From Bacteroidales bacterium (GTDB lineage: Bacteria; Bacteroidota; Bacteroidia; Bacteroidales; P3), in NCBI GenBank assembly GCA_017428115.1, contig JAFRRK010000086.1, forward strand, positions 1 through 64,000: a stretch of DNA of 64,000 bases, read 5' to 3'. The notes beneath the pieces were generated by a model. That model was given only the letters and a program-made list of their open reading frames with translations. It had not been told where the DNA came from and made no database searches. The position numbers and the translations under genes were made by a program. Positions within the stretch are counted from its first letter, which is position 1, and each line of letters begins with the position of its first letter. This document shows positions 8,949-17,575 of this stretch, piece by piece.

Positions 8949-10382
8949 ATGCACAAAACACTCATCCGCATAAGCATTCTACTGCTCATCCTTTTCACCA
9001 CCATACCTGTCAGTGCACAAGAAGTGCTGCCCACATGGCAATCGCTCAACCAGCGGGGCTACCCCCAATGGTTCAAAGATGCTAAGTTGGGCATCTTCAT
9101 CCACTGGGGTCTTTATTCTGTACCCGCTTATGGCGGTCCCGACAGCTACAGCGAATGGTTTTATCGTGGCCTGATGATGGGCGACAGCATCCGGGTAAAC
9201 GAGATGCAACAATTTAACCGCCGATGGGGCTATCTGCTGGGCGACCAGTGGAGCGGACGCCTCAGCAACGACGACGCTGTGAAACACAATCCCCGTGTCA
9301 CAGACCTCTATACACTATATGCCCAAACTTGGTTTGCCGAACATTGGAACCCCAGCCAATGGGCCGACCTTTTTGCACAATCGGGAGCCAAATACGTGGT
9401 GCTTGTCACTAAACACCACGACGGCTACTGCCTCTGGCGCAGCCGCTACCAACCCAATTGGAACAGTGTGGTGACTGGGCCACATATGGACATTGTGGAC
9501 AGTCTCACCCGCGCCGTACGCAATGCGGGTCTCAAAATGGGCTTCTACTACTCCCTCACCGAATGGACCAACCCATTGCACATCTGGATGCACGACCCAG
9601 ACGATGCCATTGGCGAGTATGTAGACCACTACATGATACCGCAGTTCAAAGAATTAGTTTCGCGCTACAAACCCAGCCTCATTTTCACCGACGGCGAGTG
9701 GCAGAACACTGCCGAGCAATTCCATGCCACAGAACTTATCTCGTGGTATTACAATACCGTGGGGCCAGAAGCCATCGTCAACGACCGATGGGGAAGTGGC
9801 ACCGAGCACGGATTTAAGACCCCCGAATATAAGGGGGCCATCGACGACACTATACGACCGTGGGCTGAATGCCGTGGTATAGGCCACTCTTTCGCACTCA
9901 ACCGCAACGAACCTCTAAGCAACTATCTCACTTCCGACTCACTAATCCGTCATTTCGTCAAGCTGGTGGCTGCCGGTGGCGGCATGACCCTCAACGTGGG
10001 CCCTGATGCCGACGGCACCATACCCATGCTTCAGCAGGAACGCCTCATCGACCTCGGCAACTGGCTTAAAGTAAACGGCGAAGCCATCTACGCCTCACGA
10101 CCCTATCGCAAAATGTGCGAACGAGACAGCACCGTCTACTACACCCGCAACAACGGCAACCTATATGCCATTGCCACCCACCTCGACGGCAACACGTTGG
10201 TTCTAAAAAATATGCCCCGTCCAAGCCTACTCTCGCAAGTGAAGCTGCTAGGCTGCGACAAACACATAAGCCACTACTACTTTGCTGGCAGCCTGTACAT
10301 TCGACTGGGCAACCTCTCTTTCGAGGACATCAACAAGACCAAGGGCGCATGGGTATTCCGCATCACCAAATATGGCAACTAA
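8949..10382 (+). CDS. Alpha-L-fucosidase, GH29
   Basis: A secreted glycosidase that removes alpha-L-fucose from glycans. It has 477 residues with a Sec signal peptide ending VSAQ at about residue 24. GH29 landmarks are WFKDAKLGIFIHWGLYSVP (41-59), KHHDGYCLW (155-163), GFYYSLTEW (198-206) and the probable nucleophile Asp248 in IFTDGEWQ; GGGMTLNVGPDADGTIP is the typical end of the catalytic barrel. A C-terminal beta domain follows. The ATG at 8949 is chosen because it begins the signal peptide; earlier in-frame codons are non-conserved. With the sialidase at 22.7 kb it suggests use of host mucin or milk glycans, which is inference. It converges on the HAD gene with only 8 nt between stops. Confidence 0.92.
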   Translation: MHKTLIRISILLLILFTTIPVSAQEVLPTWQSLNQRGYPQWFKDAKLGIFIHWGLYSVPAYGGPDSYSEWFYRGLMMGDSIRVNEMQQFNRRWGYLLGDQWSGRLSNDDAVKHNPRVTDLYTLYAQTWFAEHWNPSQWADLFAQSGAKYVVLVTKHHDGYCLWRSRYQPNWNSVVTGPHMDIVDSLTRAVRNAGLKMGFYYSLTEWTNPLHIWMHDPDDAIGEYVDHYMIPQFKELVSRYKPSLIFTDGEWQNTAEQFHATELISWYYNTVGPEAIVNDRWGSGTEHGFKTPEYKGAIDDTIRPWAECRGIGHSFALNRNEPLSNYLTSDSLIRHFVKLVAAGGGMTLNVGPDADGTIPMLQQERLIDLGNWLKVNGEAIYASRPYRKMCERDSTVYYTRNNGNLYAIATHLDGNTLVLKNMPRPSLLSQVKLLGCDKHISHYYFAGSLYIRLGNLSFEDINKTKGAWVFRITKYGN

Positions 10383-10390
10383 TCTAAAAC

Positions 10391-11161
10391 TCAGATTATG
10401 TGCAGCGAGGTGAGGGCGTTAAGGATACCCTCGTCGTCGACAGAAGTGGTGACATGGTCGGCGTGAGCCTTAACTACGTCATCGGCGTTGCCCATAGCCA
10501 CACCTATACCGCAGTATTCCAGCATCTCAATATCGTTGCCGCCATCGCCGAAGGCGATGCATTCGTGACAGTCGAAGCCAAAATGGTGCAAAACACTCTC
10601 AATGCCCACAGCCTTGCTGTTGTCCATGTGCACAAGGTCGCTAAACTGGGGATGCCAGCGTGGCAGACGGCAGTGGGGCAGCATCGCGAGCACCTCGGCA
10701 TCGCGAGAGGAGGGCATGACAGCAATGATTTGGTACACCTCGTGGCCAAACATATTGTCGATATCCACTAGCGGGGGCATCTCGAAGGCGAGTTGCCGGT
10801 GGATAGCATTGGCCACAGGGTCTGCAAGTGTGTTGATAGCCATCTGGTGGTCGGTAAAGAGCATCGTACACAAATGATTATCTTGTGCATAATGCAGCCA
10901 ACGGTCGGTCTCCTCCTGAGGAATAGGATTGCGGAGCAACACCTTGTCGCCTACAAAACAGTAGCCCCCATTCATAGTGACATATCCGTCGAACCACACC
11001 GGCATGTCAGGGATGAGAATCTTAGGCCTGCCCGAGGCAATAAAAGTACGGATGCCCTTTGCACGAAGAGCACTAAATGCACGCACAGTACCCGGCGACA
11101 CTTGGTGAGTGTTGAAACTGAGAAGGGTGCCGTCGATGTCGAAAAAAGCAGCCTTGATCAT
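10391..11161 (-). CDS. Cof-type HAD-IIB phosphatase
   Basis: A 256-residue haloacid-dehalogenase hydrolase of the Cof subfamily; such enzymes dephosphorylate sugar phosphates or small phosphometabolites. Motif I is FFDIDGTLL (Asp nucleophile and acid/base), motif II is the Ser in TFIASGRP, the type IIB cap follows, and motifs III and IV are the Lys in NSKAVG and FGDGGNDIEML. Its ATG overlaps the stop of the purine nucleoside phosphorylase by 4 nt (ATGA), so the two are translationally coupled. That pairing suggests a substrate in nucleoside or pentose-phosphate salvage, such as a sugar phosphate from the PNP reaction, but this is inference. Confidence 0.88.
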   Translation of the reverse strand: MIKAAFFDIDGTLLSFNTHQVSPGTVRAFSALRAKGIRTFIASGRPKILIPDMPVWFDGYVTMNGGYCFVGDKVLLRNPIPQEETDRWLHYAQDNHLCTMLFTDHQMAINTLADPVANAIHRQLAFEMPPLVDIDNMFGHEVYQIIAVMPSSRDAEVLAMLPHCRLPRWHPQFSDLVHMDNSKAVGIESVLHHFGFDCHECIAFGDGGNDIEMLEYCGIGVAMGNADDVVKAHADHVTTSVDDEGILNALTSLHII

Positions 11162-11988
11162 GCCGTTACAGGTAAGTTGGCGATGATACGTTCAAACAAT
11201 GTGCTCATTTTCTCTGCAGCCAAATTGGCCTGCCTAACCACATCGTCGCCATCGTTGAGGCAAGTCTCGCTAAGGTCGTTCGACTGATTGGTGATAATAC
11301 TCATACCAAATATTTCCATGCCGCAATGCCGTGCCACAATCACTTCGGGAATAGTAGACATGCCGGCAGCATCACCACCGATGGCAGCATAATAGCGATA
11401 TTCGGCACGGGTTTCATAAGTAGGCCCTGTACCTGCCACATAAACACCTTGTTGCAGCGTTTCACCCATCAAACCGGCCTGTTCAATGGCAATTTGACGA
11501 ATACGAGTACTATAGACTGTTGTCATATCAGGGAATCTCGGGCCAAACTCATCCATATTAGGGCCTATCAGCGGATTGGGCAACAAGTTGATATGGTCGG
11601 TGATAACCATCATGTCTCCCACCCTATAGGTTGGGTTGACAGCACCAGCCGCGTTGCTGACAAAGAGCGTTTTCACTCCTAGCCGCGCCATAACCCTTAC
11701 CGGGAAAGTGACCTGCTGCATAGTGTAGCCTTCATAATAATGAAAACGGCCCTGCATAGCCAACACATCCTTGCCGCCGAGCGAGCCGACAATCAGATTG
11801 CCCTTATGCCCGATGGCGGTGGGGCGCACAAAGTTAGGAATTCCGGCATAAGGAATTGTGAGGGGATTCTTGATACGGTCGGCAACCAAACCGAGGCCGC
11901 TACCCAATACAACTGCAATCCGTGGCATAACCCTCCCGCCGACACATTGGCGTATATACTCTGCCGTTTCATCAATCTTACGAATCAT
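11158..11988 (-). CDS. Purine-nucleoside phosphorylase (trimeric type)
   Basis: Cleaves inosine and guanosine with phosphate to free base plus ribose-1-phosphate. The 276-residue protein has the PNP family signatures: VVLGSGLGL near residue 27, the phosphate-binding GRFHYYEGY, FVSNAAGAVNP, the purine-binding GTGPTYETRAEYR and the conserved GGDAAGMSTIPEVIVARHCGM, then ITNQSNDLS where N243-like purine recognition is expected. Upstream of the HAD phosphatase in a two-gene unit with ATGA overlap. An Asn where the usual 6-oxopurine Asn sits supports inosine/guanosine specificity. Confidence 0.93.
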   Translation of the reverse strand: MIRKIDETAEYIRQCVGGRVMPRIAVVLGSGLGLVADRIKNPLTIPYAGIPNFVRPTAIGHKGNLIVGSLGGKDVLAMQGRFHYYEGYTMQQVTFPVRVMARLGVKTLFVSNAAGAVNPTYRVGDMMVITDHINLLPNPLIGPNMDEFGPRFPDMTTVYSTRIRQIAIEQAGLMGETLQQGVYVAGTGPTYETRAEYRYYAAIGGDAAGMSTIPEVIVARHCGMEIFGMSIITNQSNDLSETCLNDGDDVVRQANLAAEKMSTLFERIIANLPVTA

Positions 11989-12112
11989 CTTTTGATAATT
12001 AAGATATTAAAATAATATAATTGATTATCTTTAACCTTCCATTTTTGTTTTGAACACGAACAATGCGAACACTAACTCTTGGTTCAAAAAACAACCCACT
12101 TCCTCACAAACA

Positions 12113-12685
12113 TCAGGGCTGCTGATTATTTTTCAACTGCCTGATACGTTCCATGATCATGGCTGCCTGCTCATAGTCCTCCTTTGCCTCGCATTCGCTC
12201 AACTGCTTTTCCAGCTCCTCAAGCGTAGCGTCGTGGAGCGAGGGACCATTTTGACGAGGCAGATTGTCAGTAAGTGCACCCGGCTCCATCGAAGTCTCTG
12301 CCAGCACATCCAGCCTCATCCAAATGTCGCAATGCTGCATAATAGCCAGCACCACTGCATCGCTGGTACGACTGTCAATACGCTTTTCAGCGAAACCGTC
12401 GCTGATATATATCGAAGAGAAAAAGACACCCTCGTCAAAACGGTCTATAGTAACCTTCTTTAGCGTCAGCATATATTCGTCGAGGATGTTTTTGAGCAGA
12501 TTGTGGGTGAGTGGACGGCGCGCCTGCTTCTGTTCTATTGCCATCACTATTGCCTGCGCCTCAGTTTCACCTATTAACACCGGCACATGCTTCCCATACT
12601 CCGGAGCGTCAAGCACCAGAATAAACGAGTCGCTCATCGACATAGTTTGCGATATCTGCAAGGGGTAAACCTGAGTGTACATCAT
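12113..12685 (-). CDS. Bifunctional nuclease (DUF151) with UVR motif
   Basis: A 190-residue protein. Residues about 15-130 are a DUF151/BFN domain (FILVLDAPEYGKHVPVLIGETEA, LTHNLL, RIDSRTSDAVVLA), and the last 35 residues are a UvrB/UvrC-type helical hairpin (LEKQLSECEAKEDYEQAAMIMERI). Members related to this domain have been reported to have RNase and DNase activity; the UVR motif suggests a role in DNA-associated complexes. Its start overlaps the stop of rdgB in the string TGATGATG, so the two are coupled. Two adjacent ATGs (12683-12685 and 12680-12682) are both possible starts. Confidence 0.82.
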   Translation of the reverse strand: MMYTQVYPLQISQTMSMSDSFILVLDAPEYGKHVPVLIGETEAQAIVMAIEQKQARRPLTHNLLKNILDEYMLTLKKVTIDRFDEGVFFSSIYISDGFAEKRIDSRTSDAVVLAIMQHCDIWMRLDVLAETSMEPGALTDNLPRQNGPSLHDATLEELEKQLSECEAKEDYEQAAMIMERIRQLKNNQQP

Positions 12686-13275
12686 CAGACCTCCAACCTA
12701 GTATCAGTGAGATAATCAGCCAATTTCTTCACAGCCACAGCGCGATGGCTGATCATGTTTTTTACCTCAAGGGGCATCTCGGCAAAGCTGACGGCAAAAC
12801 GGTCGGGCATAAAAATAGGGTCGTAGCCAAAGCCCTCGCTACCATAGCGTTCTGTGAGTATCACGCCATCCACACGCCCCTCAAAATAGCGAGGCACTCC
12901 ACTCTCCATCAAGCATATCACCGTGCGAAAGCAGGCCCTGCGATTATCTGAGCCATTGAGAGCCGCCAATAGTTTTTCAATATTATCGTCAAACGAGCAA
13001 TGCTCGCCTGCATAACGGGCACTATACACCCCGGGAGCCCCCCCGAGAGCCTCCACCTCGAGCCCCGTATCGTCAGCAAAACAATCTACGTGCAGGCGTT
13101 CCCACACCCACTGGGCTTTTTGCAGGGCATTGCCCTGCAGGGTGTCAGCCGTTTCAGGTATATCACCCTCCAAACCCACGTCTGCGAGACTCTTTATCTC
13201 CACCTTATTATCCAGCAAAGCACTCACTTCGTGAAGCTTGTGCTTATTATTTGTAGCAAAGACACATGTTTTCAT
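12685..13275 (-). CDS. rdgB: XTP/dITP diphosphatase
   Basis: House-cleaning pyrophosphatase that hydrolyses dITP, dXTP and ITP to keep deaminated purines out of DNA and RNA. About 196 residues, normal for RdgB/HAM1. Motifs are VFATNNKHKLHE at the N-terminus, FADDTGLEVEALGGAPGVYSARY (split over residues 68-90), GSEGFGYDPIF and the C-terminal ISHRAVAVKKL. The ATG at 13273-13275 is preferred to a TTG three codons upstream because the family begins MKxxxATxN. Downstream-coupled to the DUF151 nuclease gene. Confidence 0.95.
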   Translation of the reverse strand: MKTCVFATNNKHKLHEVSALLDNKVEIKSLADVGLEGDIPETADTLQGNALQKAQWVWERLHVDCFADDTGLEVEALGGAPGVYSARYAGEHCSFDDNIEKLLAALNGSDNRRACFRTVICLMESGVPRYFEGRVDGVILTERYGSEGFGYDPIFMPDRFAVSFAEMPLEVKNMISHRAVAVKKLADYLTDTRLEV

Positions 13276-13431
13276 AGTTTGCAAAAATACACAAAAAAAA
13301 GCAAATAACTAAAGTTTGACAAGTAAAATCAGTAATGCATTCCGAGTCGTTTTTTAGCCATACGCCTGCGTTTTCCCTTTTCCCGGTCCATAGTCGGGTT
13401 GGTTAGATGTGGAGGTCGTCTGCCCAGTTCC

Positions 13432-13500
13432 TGCCTTCGCCCTGTTTTCGTCTTCGGAAACGAAGGCACGACGAAGGCATGGTGAAGGCATGGTGAATGT
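13432..13500. repeat. 11-bp tandem repeats with leading inverted repeat
   Basis: Three and a half units: ACGAAGGCACG (13460-13470), ACGAAGGCATG (13471-13481), GTGAAGGCATG (13482-13492) and GTGAATGT. The first unit also pairs with TGCCTTCG at 13432-13439. A closely similar array occurs at 33414-33460 and a diverged one at 57363-57405. Confidence 0.7.
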
Positions 13501-13521
13501 ATCGGCCGTCTGATATAATTA

Positions 13522-13675
13522 TAGGGGACTTACTTCTATAACTCACCTCGGAAAGGTGTGACCATTAATAACACCGTACAAGCCGCAAGGCGCAGTGCGG
13601 TGATAGTCAAAATCTAACAAAACTGCGTCTCGTAGAGACGCGACAATGAAAACGAATTAATAGAACACACTTCTA
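13522..13675. repeat. Structured dispersed element, copy A
   Basis: About 150 bp bounded by TA dinucleotides (13522-13523 and 13674-13675). It can fold into four hairpins: TTATAG/CTATAA (13519-13541), CACCT/AGGTG (13544-13558), CACCG/CGGTG (13572-13602) enclosing a GCC-GCAA-GGC tetraloop stem, and GCGTCTC-GTA-GAGACGC (13625-13641). It aligns with copy B at 17381-17528 almost base for base; differences fall mainly in loops and one 3-nt insertion. The matching unoccupied sequence lies at 33491-33506. Confidence 0.8.
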
Positions 13676-13695
13676 CCGAAAAAGTAATAATTCAG

Positions 13696-13726
13696 GGTGC
13701 CACTTTAGAAATAAAAAAGTGGCACC
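13696..13726. repeat. GGTGCCACT/AGTGGCACC hairpin
   Basis: A perfect 9-bp inverted repeat with an AT-rich loop, followed by a GATGAC-type microsatellite. The same word pair recurs at 33521-33548 and 33621-33628. Confidence 0.6.
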
Positions 13727-14018
13727 TAGTGGGACATGATGACGATGACAATGACAATGACAATAGGAATGGATGCACGTATCACCCCTTGGGGGACAAA
13801 TTAGAACAACTACGCTGGCAACAAACTGATTTTCACCGCAAATACCACTACAAAACAGCCATTTGTAAAAGTATGATATATCCCTTTTTGAAGAAAAATG
13901 ACTTGTCAAACTATAGAAATAATCATTTTTATTTGTCAAAACACACAATAAGAGCCATCAAAAAACGTTAATATAGTATATTTATAAAAATAGCAGTAAT
14001 ATTTTTACTAAAAGAGAG

Positions 14019-15485
14019 ATGAAAAGAATTATATTTTTTCTACTTGCGCTGCTACTTGCCGCAGCAACCCACGCCTCAGGCGAAGGGATCTCTGCCCTGT
14101 TTGGCTATTCAGCCTTCTTCCTCCCCGAGAGCAACCAGCCCTATGTGGAGACATACCTGAATTTCGATGCCAAGACATTGGTGCTCAGCCCAGAGCCTAA
14201 CGGACAGTACCGTGCCACCGTGGAAGTTACCATCCTAGTGAAAAAGGGCGACACCGTGGCATACGTAAAAAAATACGACCTCAACAGCCCCTACACTAGC
14301 AGTGCCGAAGAAAACAATTTCACGTTCTTCGACCTGCAACGCTTCGCCCTAAGCAACGGCATCTACGACCTCCAGCTGACCCTCCGCGACAAAGGCTCGC
14401 AACAGCCCCCCTACATCTATAACGACAAGTTGGTGGTCTATTTCCAGCCCAAAGCCCCCTCCATGTCCAACATCCAGCTTATGGCCTATGCCACCCCAAC
14501 AGAGCAAGACAACATGCTGTCTCGCAACGGCTACGACATGGTCCCCTACATCAGCGACTTTGTCCCTGCCTCCATTTCCCAACTCCACCCATACATCGAG
14601 GTATACAACCTTCACAACGAGCTGGGCGACAAACCCTATGTAGTCTACTTCGCTATAGAACAGCACGAAACAGGCCGACGCATAGCCGCCTACGACACCT
14701 ACCTCAACCGTACCACTACCAAAGCCAACGACCCCATCTACGGCAGCATCGACATATCACCACTACCCTCGGGCAATTACGATTTAGTGGCCATTGTGCG
14801 CAACCTCAAAGGCGAACCCCTCCTGAGAAAAAGCATCACTTTCTATCGTTCCAACCCAGGCATCTCCGACGATGCCTTCACCGAGGAACACATTGCCAAG
14901 TCATTCGCCGGCCTCATCACCGACGAGGAGAAGTTAAGCTACTACATCCGTGCCCTCTATCCAATTTCCTCTCCCGACGAGGTAACCTCAGCCGACAACA
15001 TTCTCAAAAGCAGCAACCTGGCTGAGAAGCAGTCGTTCTTTTACCGTTTTTGGATGCGCCGCAACATGATTGACCCCGCAGGCGAGTGGAACAAATACCT
15101 CACACGTCTGCAATATGTTGACCAAAAATACAGCTACCCTAAGACCCCAGGCTATATGACCGACCGCGGACGAGTGTACCTCCAATATGGCCCACCCGAC
15201 TTTGTTCGCGACGAGAAAAATTTCGTAGGAGCCCTCAACACCGACGGCCTAGGGCAGATACACTACCTCCCTTACCAGCTGTGGCGCTATAACCAACTCG
15301 AAAACGACTATGCCAACCGAGTATTCCTCTTCTGGGACCAGTTCCGCAGCGGCTACTACCGCCTGCTCAACTCTAACGCACGTGGCGAACTGATCACCCC
15401 AAATTGGGAACGTGTGCTCAGCCAGCAGCAACTCGAAGAGGACACCCAGGGCGAAGTAGGACAACAGTTTGAACGCGGATTCTAA
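14019..15485 (+). CDS. GWxTD domain-containing protein
   Basis: A 488-residue exported protein; the signal peptide ends near residue 19 (THASG). The middle part has beta-sandwich-like segments (YVVYFAIEQ, YDLVAIVRNLKG). The C-terminal 150 residues carry the GWxTD domain: FFYRFWMRRN, then PGYMTDRGRVYLQYGPPD, where the hallmark GW reads GY, and LPYQLWRYNQLEN. The domain is common in Bacteroidota and related phyla, and its function is unknown. It is the first gene of a run with an acyltransferase and a glycosyltransferase, so an envelope role is plausible. No ribosome-binding oddity is seen. Confidence 0.85.
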   Translation: MKRIIFFLLALLLAAATHASGEGISALFGYSAFFLPESNQPYVETYLNFDAKTLVLSPEPNGQYRATVEVTILVKKGDTVAYVKKYDLNSPYTSSAEENNFTFFDLQRFALSNGIYDLQLTLRDKGSQQPPYIYNDKLVVYFQPKAPSMSNIQLMAYATPTEQDNMLSRNGYDMVPYISDFVPASISQLHPYIEVYNLHNELGDKPYVVYFAIEQHETGRRIAAYDTYLNRTTTKANDPIYGSIDISPLPSGNYDLVAIVRNLKGEPLLRKSITFYRSNPGISDDAFTEEHIAKSFAGLITDEEKLSYYIRALYPISSPDEVTSADNILKSSNLAEKQSFFYRFWMRRNMIDPAGEWNKYLTRLQYVDQKYSYPKTPGYMTDRGRVYLQYGPPDFVRDEKNFVGALNTDGLGQIHYLPYQLWRYNQLENDYANRVFLFWDQFRSGYYRLLNSNARGELITPNWERVLSQQQLEEDTQGEVGQQFERGF

Positions 15486-15488
15486 CCC

Positions 15489-16385
15489 ATTGCCATCACC
15501 AGCCAAACCCATGTTTCAATACTCCTAACCCTCCAGTTGGCCATCCTGTCCCAAATAGTATATTTAGTGGTCTACCACTTGCTGCGCTATCGCCGTAAGG
15601 TGACACGCGCCAATCTCGCACATGCCTACCCCAACCTCAGCCATGATAAACTTGTCAGCATCGAGCGTGCCTACTACCACCACATCAGCCGACTCCTAAT
15701 CGAAGGCATCTACAACCTCTATGCTCGCCCCCAAAACATCATGCGCCGCTACCATTTCGAGAACCGTCAGCTCCTCAACCGCTACTACGAGCAAGGGCAG
15801 AGCGTCATCCTCGTAGCAGCCCACTACAACAACTGGGAATACATGATCACCTCACTCAACTTCCAACTGATGCATCATGGCGTGGGTGTGGGCAAACCCC
15901 TCAACGACAAACTAGTCGCCAACTACATCACCCGGCGACGTGGACGTTTTGGCACCGAAATAGTTGACCACACCAATGTGCGACAAACCATCGAATACTA
16001 CCAAAAACACCATGTTCCAGTCGCATACATGATGCTCTCCGACCAGTCGCCCAGCGATGTGCACCGATGCTTCTGGACCACATTCATGCACCAAGAAACC
16101 CCTTTCCTATATGGGGCCGAACACTTTGCTCGCAAATACAACATGCCCGTCATCTACTACCATGTCAGTCAGACATCTCCGGGACACTATCAAGTGCATT
16201 TCACCCCCATATGCGACAATCCCAGCCAGCTGCCACAATACACCATTGTCTCACGCTACATACAGATGCTTGAGCGCACCATCGACTCCGCTCCCCAATA
16301 CTGGCTGTGGTCCCACCGCCGCTGGAAACGCATCCGTCCGCCTGAAGAACCCCTTCACCCACTAACACCTCACAACAACACATGA
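15489..16385 (+). CDS. Lipid A-type (LpxL/HtrB) acyltransferase
   Basis: Membrane acyltransferase of the lysophospholipid/lipid A late acyltransferase family. Family motifs are YRRKVTRANLAHAYPNLS, the catalytic HxxxxE-like block AAHYNNWEY, the block around LSDQSPSDVHRCFWTTF and the end YWLWSHRRWKR. Start codon is a problem: the only ATG/GTG/TTG available is TTG at 15537, yet the family's N-terminal membrane helix (VSILLTLQLAILSQIVYLVV) is encoded from about 15513, upstream of it. The frame is open back to the previous stop at 15485 with no ATG, GTG or TTG; ATT at 15489 is the first possible near-cognate codon. I give the open frame from that codon. The 3' end overlaps the next gene by 4 nt. 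Confidence 0.75.
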   Translation: MAITSQTHVSILLTLQLAILSQIVYLVVYHLLRYRRKVTRANLAHAYPNLSHDKLVSIERAYYHHISRLLIEGIYNLYARPQNIMRRYHFENRQLLNRYYEQGQSVILVAAHYNNWEYMITSLNFQLMHHGVGVGKPLNDKLVANYITRRRGRFGTEIVDHTNVRQTIEYYQKHHVPVAYMMLSDQSPSDVHRCFWTTFMHQETPFLYGAEHFARKYNMPVIYYHVSQTSPGHYQVHFTPICDNPSQLPQYTIVSRYIQMLERTIDSAPQYWLWSHRRWKRIRPPEEPLHPLTPHNNT

Positions 16386-17383
16386 AAACCGCTGTAGTCA
16401 TACTCAACTGGAATGGGAAACAAATGCTTGAACGCTTCCTCCCATCCGTCACCGAATACACCACAGGCGATGCCGAAGTGGTCATTGCCGACAATGGCTC
16501 CACCGACGATTCAATCGATTTTCTGCGCCACCACTACCCCACCCTTCGCATCATACAGCTTGACAAAAACTACGGCTTTGCCGAAGGCTACAACCGAGCC
16601 CTGTCGCAGATTGATGCCGAATACTACGTGCTGCTCAACGACGATGTAGAAGTCACACCTCAATGGATTGAACCCGTCATAGCCCAAATGCAACAACACC
16701 CCCTCATAGCCATTTGCCAACCCAAACTGCTCATGTACCACCAGCGCAACACCTTCGAATACGCTGGCGGGGCTGGAGGTTTTATCGACCGATACGGCTA
16801 CCCCTTCTGTCGTGGACGTCTTTTCACCACCCTCGAGCAAGACAAAGGACAATACGACGATGCCCGCGAAATATTCTGGGCCTCGGGAGCCGCCATGTTT
16901 GTCCGCGCCGACGTATGGAAGCAATTAGGCGGTCTCGACGGCGAATTCTTCGCCCACATGGAGGAAATAGACTTCTGCTGGCGTGCCAAAAACGCCGGCT
17001 ACCGTGTCGAGTACTGCCCACAGTCCGTAGTCTACCACGTAGGTGGCGGCACCCTCCCCAAGTCCAATCCCCACAAAACCTTCCTCAACTTCCGCAACAA
17101 CATGGCCCTCCTCTACAAAAACCTCCCACCCCGCCAACTGCCATGGGTAATGCTCTGCCGCCTGGCACTAGACATTGTGGCTGCCTTCAAATTCCTCCTC
17201 GAGGGGAAACCTCAAGAATTTAAGGCAGTAGTGCAGGCCCATCGCGCCTTTCGCAAGTGGAGACCCTCGCTCAAGGCTCGCCGTTGCAACAACGCCAAGC
17301 CCGTCAGCTGCACACTCAACAGCCTCCTGCTAATACACTACTACCTACTGCACAAAAAACACTTTTACCAATACAAATTATAG
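16382..17383 (+). CDS. GT2 family glycosyltransferase
   Basis: A 333-residue GT-A-fold glycosyltransferase of the rhamnosyltransferase-like group. Landmarks are VVILNWNGKQMLERFLPS at the N-terminus, DNGSTDDS near residue 39, the DxD motif LLNDDVEVTPQW near residue 81, FWASGAAMFVRADVW and the acidic FAHMEEIDFCWRAKNAGY; the C-terminal basic segment is typical of peripheral membrane attachment. ATGA overlap with the acyltransferase indicates coupling, which points to envelope glycolipid synthesis. The TAG stop is made from the left TA boundary of structured element B plus its first base, so the C-terminus may have been set by that insertion. Confidence 0.9.
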   Translation: MKTAVVILNWNGKQMLERFLPSVTEYTTGDAEVVIADNGSTDDSIDFLRHHYPTLRIIQLDKNYGFAEGYNRALSQIDAEYYVLLNDDVEVTPQWIEPVIAQMQQHPLIAICQPKLLMYHQRNTFEYAGGAGGFIDRYGYPFCRGRLFTTLEQDKGQYDDAREIFWASGAAMFVRADVWKQLGGLDGEFFAHMEEIDFCWRAKNAGYRVEYCPQSVVYHVGGGTLPKSNPHKTFLNFRNNMALLYKNLPPRQLPWVMLCRLALDIVAAFKFLLEGKPQEFKAVVQAHRAFRKWRPSLKARRCNNAKPVSCTLNSLLLIHYYLLHKKHFYQYKL

Positions 17384-17528
17384 GGGACTTCTATAAATCA
17401 CCTCGAAGAGGTGAGACCAATAATAACACCGTACAAGCCGCAAGGCGCAGTGCGGTGATAGTCAAAACCCAACAAAACTGCGTCTCGAAGAGACGCGACA
17501 ATGAAAACGAATTAATAGAACACACCTA
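17381..17528. repeat. Structured dispersed element, copy B
   Basis: About 145 bp between TA dinucleotides, nearly identical to copy A at 13522-13675. Hairpins are TTATAG/CTATAA (17378-17396), CACCTC-GAA-GAGGTG (17399-17413), CACCG/CGGTG (17427-17457) with the inner GCAA tetraloop, and GCGTCTC-GAA-GAGACGC (17480-17496). The right end runs into the palindrome CACCTATAGGTG. It fills most of the 192-nt gap between the GT2 gene and gltX. Confidence 0.8.
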
Positions 17529-17575
17529 TAGGTGACCTCCAACAATAATAGTAAACATATTAACAATAAACCCAC

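Larger units (their letters stand above)
13276..14018. other. Repeat-rich intergenic region
   Basis: 743 bases without a convincing gene. From left to right it holds an inverted repeat TGCCTTCG/CGAAGGCA (13432-13468), 11-bp tandem units (13460-13500), a 150-bp structured element (13524-13673), a 9-bp-stem hairpin (13696-13726) and a GATGAC/AATGAC microsatellite (13736-13765). The last 240 bases are AT-rich and lead to the GWxTD gene. The flanks of the structured element match those at 33.4-33.65 kb. Confidence 0.7.

Noticed and set aside
13460..13500. Short CRISPR-like array
   Set aside because: Units are 11 bp with no spacers and no cas genes; simple tandem repeats.
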